From the NCBI RefSeq assembly GCF_013393905.1, contig NZ_CP040272.1:1426001-1490000 (forward strand): 64,000 bases of DNA, in the 5' to 3' direction. Of the stretch, positions 41,701-50,017 are shown one piece after another. Source of the stretch: Nostoc sp. C052. GTDB taxonomy: Bacteria > Cyanobacteriota > Cyanobacteriia > Cyanobacteriales > Nostocaceae. Below the pieces are notes generated by a model. The model was not told where the DNA came from and ran no database searches. It was given only the letters and a program-made list of their open reading frames with translations. Position 1 is the first letter of the stretch. Every line of letters begins with the position of its first letter. The position numbers and the translations under genes are program-made.

Positions 41701-44700
41701 AGTTAGGGTCAATTGGTACATAAGCGCCACCCGCTTTCAGAATACCAAACAAGCCAATAACCATTGATAGCGATCGCTCCACACAAATCGCAATCAATGG
41801 ATTATCAGGCGATTGTTGCTCTGTTTGGAGTTCTAATAGAGAATACGCTAACTGATTAGCTTTCTGGTTCAATTCTTGATAACTCAGGCTTTGATTTTCA
41901 AACACCACCGCAATGTTATCGGGTGTTTGTGCTACCTGTTGTTCAAACAGAGTTACCAACGTTTGATCTTGAGGATAATTGATGCTAGTTTGATTCCAAA
42001 GTTGCAGTTGTTGGATTTCTGCTGTTGTCATCAAGGGCAGCTTACCGATTGGCTGTTGGGGGTTTTTGGCAACAGCTTCGAGCAATACTTCAAAGTGTCC
42101 CGCCATACGCCCAATTGTCTCTGCCTCAAATAAATCGGTGGCATATTCCCACATACAGCGTAGTTGACCATCCCTTTCGCAAAGGTCAAGGGTCAAATCA
42201 AACTTAGCAAATGGATAGTTTTGATCCAACCAGTGAATATCAAGCTCTGGTAAACTAACATTCCTCCCTGCTCCTTCGGTGTTTTGCAACACCATCATCA
42301 CTTGGAATAAGGGATTATGGCTGAGACTGCGCTCTGGTTGCAGTTGTTCTACCAAATACTCAAAGGGAATATCTTGATGAGCATAAGCATCTAAGCAAGT
42401 TTGGCGAGTTTGTTGCAGTAACTCACTAAAACTTTGCTCCGGCTTGATTTTGCTCCGCAACACCAAAGTATTGACAAAAAAGCCAATTAATGATTCTGTA
42501 TTGCTATGGGTGCGGTTAGCGATCGCAGAACCAACACATAAATCCTCTTGACGGCTGTAGCGGTATAACAGAATATTAAAAGCCGCCAACAGAGTCATAA
42601 ACAAACTAACCCCGTGTTTTTGACTAATAGCTTTAAGTCTTTGAGTCAGTTCATTACTTAAAAGATATTCCTCACGCCCACCTTGGTAACTTTGTTGGGC
42701 TGGACGGGGATAATCGGTAGGCAAATCCAGCAATCGGGGAGCATCGCCTAGTTGTTGTTTCCAGTAATTTTCCTGATTTTCTAAAATTTTCCCTTGTAGC
42801 CAACTGCGCTGCCAAGCTGCATAATCACTATATTGAATTGGCAAGGGTGACAAATTCGGAATATCCCCCGCAGCTAAAGCAGAATAAGCCTGTTCCCATT
42901 CACGTTTAAATACTCCCATTGACCAGCCATCACTAATAATATGGTGCATATTAATCAGCAGGACATTTTTCTGTTGGCTCAGTTGCAGTAATTTAGCTTT
43001 AAATAAGGGGCCAGTATTTAAATCAAATGGTTCTTGGGCGTGGTTATCTGATAACCGTTGTATGGTTTCTGCTTGAGTTTGGGGGGAAAGTTCTCGTAAA
43101 TCTGCGATAGTCAGTACTTCTATATCCTCTAGATTTTGGACGACTATTTGTGCCTCTCCCGACCGGGCGGGGAAATATGTGCGTAGAATAGAATGGCGAT
43201 CGAGGAGATAATCAAAACTTGCACGCAACGCATCTATATTCAACTTGCCGTCAAGTTGCAGCGCTGTTGACATATTATAGGTAGCGGAGGTTCCAGTGCC
43301 TTCAAGTTGGGCTAAAAACCAGAGTCTTGATTGGGCAAAGGACAGAGTTTTCGGAGCATTTGCAGGTTGTGGTGTGATGAGAGGTAAAGTAATTACTGAA
43401 GCGGCTTTGTCAATTTCTGTTGCCAACTCAAACAAAATACTCTGCTCAAATACCTTGCGAACAGGTATTTCCACTCCAAAAGTGTCACGAATACGGGCAA
43501 CCAATTGAGTAGCTAATAAGGAATGTCCACTCAATTCAAAGAAGTTATCTTGGCGACCAACAGACCTAGCTTTCAGAATAGTTTGCCATAAGGTAGCCAA
43601 TAGTTCTTCAGTTGCTGTCACTGGTATTTCAAAATCAGTGGAAGTGGCTGGTTCTGGCGTTGGTAATGCTCTACGATCTAGTTTACCGTTAGGGGTAATG
43701 GGCAACTGAGCCAATACTATAATCTGGCTAGGAATCATATAATTCGGTAGGTGAATTTTCAGGTAGTCTTTGAGTTGACCACCTAAATTGCTGGATTCTC
43801 CTGCCGCCGTGAGATATGCTACTAACCTGGAATTATTATCAGTTTCAGATAAAATAACAACCGCTTCTTTAACTAAATAGTGTTGTAATAATAGCGATTC
43901 AATTTCACCAAGTTCAATGCGAAAGCCCCGTAATTTAACTTGAGCATCAATGCGACCTAGATATTCAAGGTTGCCATCATCTCTCCATTTTGCTAAGTCC
44001 CCAGTTTTGTAAATTCGCTCAGTTTTGCCAAATAATTCAACTTCAATAAATTTTTCGGCAGTTAAATCGGGACGGTTGAGATAACCTCGTGCTAAACCCA
44101 CTCCCGCGATGCACAATTCTCCAGGTAGGCCAGGTGGTAAGGGCTGATTGTGAACATCTAAAATATAGATGCGGATATTAGATAAAGGTTGACCAATTGG
44201 TGGTTTTTTGCCATTGGGTTGACAAATTGCTATCGCTGCACCAACTGTAGATTCTGTAGGGCCATAGCCATTCAAGAAACGTCGCCCTGTTGCCCATTTT
44301 GTCACTAATTCAGCTGGGCAAGCTTCACCACCAACAACTATGGTTTGCAAATCTGCTAAAGTCGCTGGCGGTAACACCGATAAGGCCGAAGGGGGTACAA
44401 TAATGTGGGAGATTTTGCGATCGCTCAAAAAATCGACCAAGCCTTGACCGGATAGCAAAGTCTCTTGTTTCGCCAAATATAAACAAGCACCTGTGGCTAG
44501 AGTAGGAGCAATTTCAGCAACAGAACTATCAAAACTAAAAGAAGCAAACTGAAGAAAACGGCTTTGGGGTTGAATTTGAAAAGTGTTAACCAGTGCTAAA
44601 GTCAAATTGGTCAACCCTCGATGCTCAATCATCACTCCTTTGGGTCGTCCCGTCGAACCAGATGTATAAATTACATAAGCTAAATTATCAGGTGTAGTTT

Positions 44701-46618
44701 TTGGACTGGGATTTTTTGTGAACTCTTCCGCAAAAGTTTCGTCATCCAAACAAATTAATTGCAGAGAGTTTTTCAGTTTTTTTATGGGTAATTGGTCTAT
44801 GAGAAAACTTTGGGTTAGTAACACTGATGTTCCAGAATCTTCTAACATCAACCCAATCCGTTCTTGAGGATAATTGGGATCAATTGGCAGGTATGCACCA
44901 CCCGCTTTCAAGACACCGAGTACACCAATAATCATCTCCAAAGACCGTTCAACGCAGATACCAATTAAGCTTTCTGGCTGAATTTGGTGATTTTGAATTA
45001 AATAATGAGCCAGTTGGTTAGCTTTTTGATTAAGTTGTTGATAAGTTAGGCATTGGGATTCAAACACCAAAGCGAGATTATTAGGGTTTTTGGCAACTTG
45101 AGTTTCAAACAGTTCCACCAAAGTTTGATTCAGGGGATAATCAGTTTGAGTTTGATTCCAAATTTGCAATTGCTGACATTCGTCCTCTGCAATTAATGGC
45201 AGAGTATTAATGGTTTGGTGAGGATTATCAACAATTCCCTGAAGTAAAACTGCAAAATTTCCCGCCATCCGTTGAATGGTTTTAGCCTCAAATAAATCGG
45301 TTCCATATTCCCATTCTCCTGTCAACCCTTGGGGAGTTTCTCGAAAAATCAGCGACAAATCAAACAGAGTTGTGGTGTTTTCCCATGTAAAACGGGTAAG
45401 GGTTAATCCATTGATTTCTAGTTGCTGCTGGGTTTGAGTTTGCACGCCAAAAGCCACTTGAAATAGGGGATGATGAGAAAGCGATCGCTCTAATCCCAAT
45501 TCATCGACTAGCTTCTCAAAGGGTAAATCTTGATGGTCATAAGCATCTAGAGTTACTTGCTTGACTCGTTCAAGTAACTCTAAGAAAGTTGGATTCCCTT
45601 GCAGATTGGTACGTAATGCTAGGGTATTGACAAAAAAACCAATTAATGTTTCAGTTTCACGACGATTGCGATTAGCGATCGCAGAACCAACAATAATATC
45701 TTCTTGACCACTGTAGCGCGAAAGTAACAGCGTAAATGCTGCAAGCAAAGTCATAAACAAGGTTGTTCCAGACTCTTGACTCAAACGCTTCAACTTCTGG
45801 GTTAAATCCTGATTGAGTTTCAAAAACTCGCTACGCCCTCTGAAACTTTGAACTGATGGGCGGGTTCTATCTGTGGGCAATTCCAACAGAGGCGGGACTG
45901 CGGCTAATTGTTTTTGCCAGTAATTGAGTTGGGTTTCGAGTACCTTTCCCTGTAGCCATTGTCTTTGCCAGTGGGCGAAATCGGCATATTGCAGCGTTAA
46001 TTCGGTTAAGGGAGAAGGTTCGCCGGTGCAAAATGCAGTATAAAGGCTGAACAATTCACGGCGGAATATATCAATTGACCAGCCATCACAAACGATATGA
46101 TGAATAACGAGCAACAGTAAATTAGATTGGTCACTCAGTTGCAACAATTTTACCCGTAGCAAAGGTGGGTTTGATAAGTTAAAGGGTTGTTGCAATTCTT
46201 CTTTTGCTAACTGCTGCGCTTTGCTTAACTGGTTTTCTTCAGTTAATTGTCGCCAATCTAGCACTTGCATTGTCAGTTGAAGATGAGGGTGAATTACCTG
46301 TATCGGTGACTCATCAACAATACAAACGCTGGTGCGTAAGACTTCATGACGTTGAACAATTTCTTTAATAGCTTGTTCTAAAGCACTTATATTTAGAAAT
46401 CCTTTAATCTGCCAGAAAAAGGGGACATTATAAACACAATTTTCGCCTTCTAGTTGATCGAGAAACCATAGTCTTTGTTGGGCAAAGGAGAGGGGAAGAG
46501 GTTGTTCTCTCGATACAGATGTAAGAAGGGTAGATTGCTGTTGCTTTTTCAGTTTTTGTAAGACTAATTCTCGCTTTTCTGGTGAAAGGGCTTCTAGGCG
46601 TTTTAATAAATCGCTCAT
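38798..46618 (-). CDS. aptC: anabaenopeptin synthetase, modules 4 and 5: C-A-T-C-A-MT-T
   Basis: The 2606-residue protein has condensation (HHIVCDG near 173), adenylation (YTSGSTGRPKG near 650), carrier (LSGHSLL near 1026), condensation (HHIISDG near 1230), adenylation (YTSGSAGKPKG near 1733), an N-methyltransferase inserted in the adenylation domain (VWEIGCGTGMLLF near 2104) and a carrier (LGGHSLL near 2543). Codes read by eye are DSAIVGGVGK for module 4 (no match known to me) and DATKVGEVGK for module 5, close to Asn codes. Module 5 should give an N-methyl residue. Oddities: the first carrier has LSGH in place of LGGH, heptamer repeats have expanded in the second adenylation domain, and a dispersed repeat is inserted before the last carrier motif. 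Confidence 0.93.
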   Translation of the reverse strand: MSDLLKRLEALSPEKRELVLQKLKKQQQSTLLTSVSREQPLPLSFAQQRLWFLDQLEGENCVYNVPFFWQIKGFLNISALEQAIKEIVQRHEVLRTSVCIVDESPIQVIHPHLQLTMQVLDWRQLTEENQLSKAQQLAKEELQQPFNLSNPPLLRVKLLQLSDQSNLLLLVIHHIVCDGWSIDIFRRELFSLYTAFCTGEPSPLTELTLQYADFAHWQRQWLQGKVLETQLNYWQKQLAAVPPLLELPTDRTRPSVQSFRGRSEFLKLNQDLTQKLKRLSQESGTTLFMTLLAAFTLLLSRYSGQEDIIVGSAIANRNRRETETLIGFFVNTLALRTNLQGNPTFLELLERVKQVTLDAYDHQDLPFEKLVDELGLERSLSHHPLFQVAFGVQTQTQQQLEINGLTLTRFTWENTTTLFDLSLIFRETPQGLTGEWEYGTDLFEAKTIQRMAGNFAVLLQGIVDNPHQTINTLPLIAEDECQQLQIWNQTQTDYPLNQTLVELFETQVAKNPNNLALVFESQCLTYQQLNQKANQLAHYLIQNHQIQPESLIGICVERSLEMIIGVLGVLKAGGAYLPIDPNYPQERIGLMLEDSGTSVLLTQSFLIDQLPIKKLKNSLQLICLDDETFAEEFTKNPSPKTTPDNLAYVIYTSGSTGRPKGVMIEHRGLTNLTLALVNTFQIQPQSRFLQFASFSFDSSVAEIAPTLATGACLYLAKQETLLSGQGLVDFLSDRKISHIIVPPSALSVLPPATLADLQTIVVGGEACPAELVTKWATGRRFLNGYGPTESTVGAAIAICQPNGKKPPIGQPLSNIRIYILDVHNQPLPPGLPGELCIAGVGLARGYLNRPDLTAEKFIEVELFGKTERIYKTGDLAKWRDDGNLEYLGRIDAQVKLRGFRIELGEIESLLLQHYLVKEAVVILSETDNNSRLVAYLTAAGESSNLGGQLKDYLKIHLPNYMIPSQIIVLAQLPITPNGKLDRRALPTPEPATSTDFEIPVTATEELLATLWQTILKARSVGRQDNFFELSGHSLLATQLVARIRDTFGVEIPVRKVFEQSILFELATEIDKAASVITLPLITPQPANAPKTLSFAQSRLWFLAQLEGTGTSATYNMSTALQLDGKLNIDALRASFDYLLDRHSILRTYFPARSGEAQIVVQNLEDIEVLTIADLRELSPQTQAETIQRLSDNHAQEPFDLNTGPLFKAKLLQLSQQKNVLLINMHHIISDGWSMGVFKREWEQAYSALAAGDIPNLSPLPIQYSDYAAWQRSWLQGKILENQENYWKQQLGDAPRLLDLPTDYPRPAQQSYQGGREEYLLSNELTQRLKAISQKHGVSLFMTLLAAFNILLYRYSRQEDLCVGSAIANRTHSNTESLIGFFVNTLVLRSKIKPEQSFSELLQQTRQTCLDAYAHQDIPFEYLVEQLQPERSLSHNPLFQVMMVLQNTEGAGRNVSLPELDIHWLDQNYPFAKFDLTLDLCERDGQLRCMWEYATDLFEAETIGRMAGHFEVLLEAVAKNPQQPIGKLPLMTTAEIQQLQLWNQTSINYPQDQTLVTLFEQQVAQTPDNIAVVFENQSLSYQELNQKANQLAYSLLELQTEQQSPDNPLIAICVERSLSMVIGLFGILKAGGAYVPIDPNYPQERIRFMLEDCGARVLLTHSLVKDRLGIGDWGLGTGNKETLFHSPLTTPHSRKILYLDEDKFTNQFPEKSKIQNPKSKIQNQDDLAYVIYTSGSAGKPKGVQVLHRGLTNYLHWAKDFYVVAPGQGTPVQSSLSFDATITSLYLPLICGRTTILVREKQEIEALANIIKQNNHLSLIKITPSHLEILNQQLIDANAMQNRVNALVLGGEALRANQIIPWLTHAPDTRLINEYGPTEAVVGCCVYEATGKMDLVGDLLIGRPIANARIYILDDQNQPLPPGISGELCIAGDGLARGYLNRPELTAEKFIELDLFGEQERVYKTGDLARWLPDGNIQYLGRNDNQVKLRGFRIELGEIEALLAKHSKIQQVVVILQGEDAINQRLLAYIVPTPTDVETLDATSEQVELWQQVFNNSYSQQQTPTDDPTLNLAGWNDSYTGEPISQAAMQEWRDTTVAQILELAPKRVWEIGCGTGMLLFKVAPHCQHYLGTDFSSEALQYIEQHLKQQSLNEKVTLKTSAANQFDNIEINAYDLVIINSVIQYFPSLDYFLQVLERAIKAVKTQGTIFIGDVRNLQLLEAFYTAVEFYRAPNELSIKDLRQQIQKSIDTESELLIEPDFFIALKQRFPRISHVQIQLKRGYAHTEMSRFRYDVVLHLDQINTTIAEAQCLDWQIEQLNLEKIEKILTTQQPDLLCIKSVPNARLTSEMLLLEEIAKLDSNVSDLKAVVAQAKLGIEPELFRTFARYLPYITFIQYSPTGFADYDVVFQRKIPGKAILPIFSQGKNLQIKPCQHYANQPLQYRTNQVDSALLEEWRDFLGKTLPDYMIPSHFTVLEKLPLTPNGKVDSKALPAPNTTVSSTDIELPLTATEKLLAELWAKLLKYEAMPAAGYAYACHDNFFNLGGHSLLATQLIARIRDKFKVELPLRKIFEFPTLTELATYIDTCIWVNSTDESMQSLNSDEEEIEF
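39021..39050. repeat. dispersed GC-rich repeat inside the aptC carrier domain
   Basis: The minus strand reads AGCGATGCCTGCGGCGGGC then TACGCCTACGC, adding in frame the residues EAMPAAGYAYAC before HDNFFNLGGHSL. Sister carriers have about five residues (QVGIH) at this place. The same repeat, reversed, is in the epimerase of aptA (51090-51119). Confidence 0.75.
41452..41493. repeat. GATTTTG heptamer repeat in aptC
   Basis: Five to six GATTTTG copies in tandem translate in the minus strand to KSKIQNPKSKIQNQ, just before the LAYVIYTSGS core of the second adenylation domain. Sister domains have no such segment. Confidence 0.8.
41586..41622. repeat. CCCCAAT heptamer repeat in aptC
   Basis: Tandem CCCCAAT/CCCTAAT/CCCAGT units translate in the minus strand to RLGIGDWGLGTGNKE within the second adenylation domain, between core motifs A2 and A3. 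It is the STRR kind known from heterocystous cyanobacteria. Confidence 0.8.
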
Positions 46619-46753
46619 AATAATTATCGAAAATTAGTTTTTTTCATCGAATCAAAGAGACTTAACTCGTAGCAAATTCTCTCTCAAAAAACTCTGCGTA
46701 TCTTTGCGTTTACTTTACGTTCCTCTGAGTTTAAAAACTCTAAAATCTTATAC

Positions 46754-49700
46754 TCACAAAAGCAATTGTTGTGTAATTTCTTGGTCTGATAACTGATCAA
46801 CTTCTCCTATAATCTCTGCAATTGCATCATTTTCTGCTTTTTCAATTTCTTGACCGAGTTCAGCAATCGTCGGATTTTCAAATAAATAACGCAGAGAAAA
46901 ATCCAAACAAAATGCTTCTCTTAATCGAGAGATAACTTGGGTAGCTAGTAAAGAATGTCCCCCTAACTCAAAAAAGTTATCGTGAATTCCAACCTGTTTT
47001 AATTTGAGAACTTCAACCCAAATCGTGACTAATTCTTGTTCGGTAGGCGTGCGAGGAGCAACAAAATCAACCTCTAGATTTCTTTGTTCCGCATTTGGGA
47101 CAGGTAAAGCACGGCGATTAATTTTACCATTAGGTGTTAGGGGTAATGCCTCTAGAAATACGAATACTGTGGGAATCATGTAGTCAGGTAGCTTTGTCTT
47201 GAGGAAGTTTCGCAGGGTATGAGGCGTTGGTTGATTATTCTTGGTAAGGAGATAGGCTAATAAATACTTGTTTCCATGTTCATTTTCATGTGCAATAACT
47301 ACGACTTGTTTTATGTCAAGATGTTGATTTAAAACTGCTTCAATTTCTCCTAATTCAATGCGGAAACCGCGAATTTTAACCTGTGTATCAATTCGCCCGA
47401 CAAATTCCAGATTTCCATCAGGGAGACGGCGAATTAAATCTCCGGTTTTGTAAAGTGTATCGCCCTCAAGAAAAGGATTGGCAATAAATTTTTCACTGGT
47501 TAATATTGGTTGATTTAAGTAACCTCTAGCAACACTCGCCCCACCGATATAAAGTTCCCCAGGAACGCCAATCGGGACTCTGTGTAAATCTTTATCTAGT
47601 AGGTAAACTTGTCTATCACCGATAGGTTTTCCAATGGGAATTGAATGTACATTTTCAGCAAGTTGTTGAGGAATCGGATAACAACAGGTAAAAACGGTAC
47701 ATTCTGAAGGGCCGTAAGCATGAATTAATTGTGTTTCAGGCAATAATTCTAAGGCGCGACGAACATGAGGTACAGAAACAGATTCTCCTCCAAACAGAAG
47801 TTGTTTAATCCCTAACAACCCTTGTGGCATCGTGTCAATCATAAGATTAAATAAAGCGGTAGTCAGAAACATAGTGTTAACCCCTTGCTCTTGGATAATC
47901 TTGCTTAAGTCTTCAGGTGTGAGGATTGTGTCTGGGTAAAGCACACAACACCCACCATAAAGCAAGGGCGGCCAAAGTTCTAGAGTTAGTCCATCCCAAG
48001 AAATCGATGAATGTTGCAGCCAAATCTGTTCTGCATCAAGGTGAATATAATCAACCCCAAACATAAAACCAATGATGCTACGATGAGTAATTTCTGTTCC
48101 CTTTGGTGTTCCAGTTGAGCCAGAGGTATAGATGATATAAGCTAAGTTTTCTGGATTAACTTCACTGTGTAAATTATCTTCTTTATATTGAGAAATTATT
48201 TCCCAATCTGAGTCAAGATTCACTACAGTTTGATTATAGATTGGAAGTTTATCTTGCAAATGAGTTTGCGTTAATAAAATCGGTGTCTGCACATCTTCCA
48301 TCATGAATACTAGTCGATCTGTTGGATAAGCCGGATCTAGCGGAATGTATGCCCCACCCGCTTTGAGGATAGCTAGTATTCCTATAACCATTTCTAGCGA
48401 TCGCTCGACACAAATTCCCACTCGTACTTCAGGTTTAACTCCCAGCACTTGTAAATAATGGGCTAATTGATTGGCGCGGTTATTCAACTCCCGATAAGTT
48501 AAATATTCCTTTTCATATACAAGTGCTATCGCATCAGGGTTCTTTTCTACTTGTTCTTCAAATAAAATATGAATACATTTGTAATGAATAGAATCTATAC
48601 TTTGATTATTCTCTTGTAGAATTAATTTTTCTTCTTCAGCTTCACTGAGCAGAGACAATTGGGAAATATCTTGTTGTATATTGTCTGCTATTCCTGCTAG
48701 TAGCGTTTGGAAATGTCCAATTATTCTGACAATTGTTTCTTGCTCAAAGCGACTGGTCTCATAGATAATCCTGCCAGACAATTGTGATTCAGGATTAACT
48801 ACTATAGTTAGCGGATAATTGGTACGTTCAAAACAACGGATATTACTAATTCCTAAAGTTTTTTTGATATCCTGTTCAGCAGAATCTAGCGGATAATTTT
48901 CAAACACTAAAAGGCTGTCGAATAGTCGCATTCCTGGTGGAAAATCACTCAATCGCTGAATTTCTGCTAGAGAATAATAAGCATATTCTTCCTGTTCAAA
49001 TGCTTGGCTTTGTAATTGCTTGAGCCAGGGTAATAATTCGGCTTTTGGTGTAATTTGTACCCGTATAGGGAGTGTATTTATTAATAACCCAACCATAGAA
49101 TTCACTCCTGCAAGCGTTGGTGGACGGCCGGATACAGTTGCACCAAAGACCACATCGTTTTCACCACTGTAGCGGGAAAGTAGCAACGCATAAGCTCCCT
49201 GCACCAAATTATTCAGAGTTAAATGATGCTGTCCTGCCGCATATTGCAGTTTCTCAGTTACCGTTTGAGATAATTCAAAAGTTTGCTCGTTGTATGTTTG
49301 CTGTTTCCCGTCCCCAGTCCCCAGTCCCCAGTCCCCTATTAATGTAGGAGTTTCAAATCCCTGGAGTTTTTTTTGCCAGAAGTTTTTTGCTTGAGTAATA
49401 TTCTGTTGCTGTAACCAATTAATATATTCTCGATAGGGGGGAGAGGATATCAGGCGTAAATGTTCACCTCGCTGATGAGCCTCATAAAAAGCTAAAACTT
49501 CTTTGAGGATAATTTGCATCGACCAGCCATCAAAGAGGATATGATGATGACTCCAAATAAATTGGTAAGTATACTCCTTTAGATGGATGACGGTGAAGCG
49601 CATCAGGGAAGCTTGAGATAGATCAAATTGTTTTTGGCGATCGCATTTCAAAAAATCCTCTAAATACTGTTGTTGTTCATCGGGAGTAAAATTCCGCCAG

Positions 49701-49966
49701 TCCAGTTGTTCCCACGAGAGATCCACTTGCTTACTCACCATTTGCAAGGGCTTTTCTATCTCCTCCCAATAAAAGGAACTGCGTAAAACTGGGTGTCGCG
49801 CTACAACCTGTTGCCAAGCTTGCTTAAAGGCAGAAAAATTTAATTCTCCAGAGAGGATGCAAAGCAACTGCTCAAAATAAACTTCCGATTCTGGCGCATA
49901 AAGAGTATGAAACAGCATCCCCTGCTGCATGGGCGAAAGTTCATAGAGGTCTTCGATATTGTTCAT
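46754..49966 (-). CDS. aptB: anabaenopeptin synthetase, module 3: C-A-T
   Basis: I start at the ATG at 49966 (MNNIEDLYELSPMQQGML), which begins the condensation domain; the ATG at 50014 would add 16 residues made of CCCAGTT repeats. The 1070-residue protein has a condensation domain (HHHILFDGWS near 140), an adenylation domain (YTSGSTGTPKG near 612), a carrier domain (LGGHSLL near 1003) and a tail LSDQEITQQLLL of the docking kind. The start LSPMQQGMLFHTL is typical of condensation domains that accept a D-residue, which agrees with the epimerase at the end of aptA. The code read by eye is DGLFLGAVFK, an aliphatic-type pocket (Val, Ile or Leu). A heptamer repeat adds IGDWGLGTGDGK in the condensation domain. 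Confidence 0.92.
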   Translation of the reverse strand: MNNIEDLYELSPMQQGMLFHTLYAPESEVYFEQLLCILSGELNFSAFKQAWQQVVARHPVLRSSFYWEEIEKPLQMVSKQVDLSWEQLDWRNFTPDEQQQYLEDFLKCDRQKQFDLSQASLMRFTVIHLKEYTYQFIWSHHHILFDGWSMQIILKEVLAFYEAHQRGEHLRLISSPPYREYINWLQQQNITQAKNFWQKKLQGFETPTLIGDWGLGTGDGKQQTYNEQTFELSQTVTEKLQYAAGQHHLTLNNLVQGAYALLLSRYSGENDVVFGATVSGRPPTLAGVNSMVGLLINTLPIRVQITPKAELLPWLKQLQSQAFEQEEYAYYSLAEIQRLSDFPPGMRLFDSLLVFENYPLDSAEQDIKKTLGISNIRCFERTNYPLTIVVNPESQLSGRIIYETSRFEQETIVRIIGHFQTLLAGIADNIQQDISQLSLLSEAEEEKLILQENNQSIDSIHYKCIHILFEEQVEKNPDAIALVYEKEYLTYRELNNRANQLAHYLQVLGVKPEVRVGICVERSLEMVIGILAILKAGGAYIPLDPAYPTDRLVFMMEDVQTPILLTQTHLQDKLPIYNQTVVNLDSDWEIISQYKEDNLHSEVNPENLAYIIYTSGSTGTPKGTEITHRSIIGFMFGVDYIHLDAEQIWLQHSSISWDGLTLELWPPLLYGGCCVLYPDTILTPEDLSKIIQEQGVNTMFLTTALFNLMIDTMPQGLLGIKQLLFGGESVSVPHVRRALELLPETQLIHAYGPSECTVFTCCYPIPQQLAENVHSIPIGKPIGDRQVYLLDKDLHRVPIGVPGELYIGGASVARGYLNQPILTSEKFIANPFLEGDTLYKTGDLIRRLPDGNLEFVGRIDTQVKIRGFRIELGEIEAVLNQHLDIKQVVVIAHENEHGNKYLLAYLLTKNNQPTPHTLRNFLKTKLPDYMIPTVFVFLEALPLTPNGKINRRALPVPNAEQRNLEVDFVAPRTPTEQELVTIWVEVLKLKQVGIHDNFFELGGHSLLATQVISRLREAFCLDFSLRYLFENPTIAELGQEIEKAENDAIAEIIGEVDQLSDQEITQQLLL
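49306..49336. repeat. CCCCAGT heptamer repeat in aptB
   Basis: Three to four TCCCCAG units in tandem encode IGDWGLGTGDGK in the condensation domain, between its N- and C-terminal halves. The insert is in frame. Confidence 0.8.
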
Positions 49967-50014
49967 GACAATGGGGATTGGGAACTGGGAACTGGGAACT
50001 GGGGAAATGACCAA
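49967..50014. repeat. GGGAACT heptamer repeat in the aptA-aptB junction
   Basis: GGGAACT units in tandem fill the 51 bases between the aptA stop and the aptB ATG at 49966. An upstream ATG at 50014 reads through the repeat, which is why I place the gene start after it. Confidence 0.7.
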
Positions 50015-50017
50015 TGA

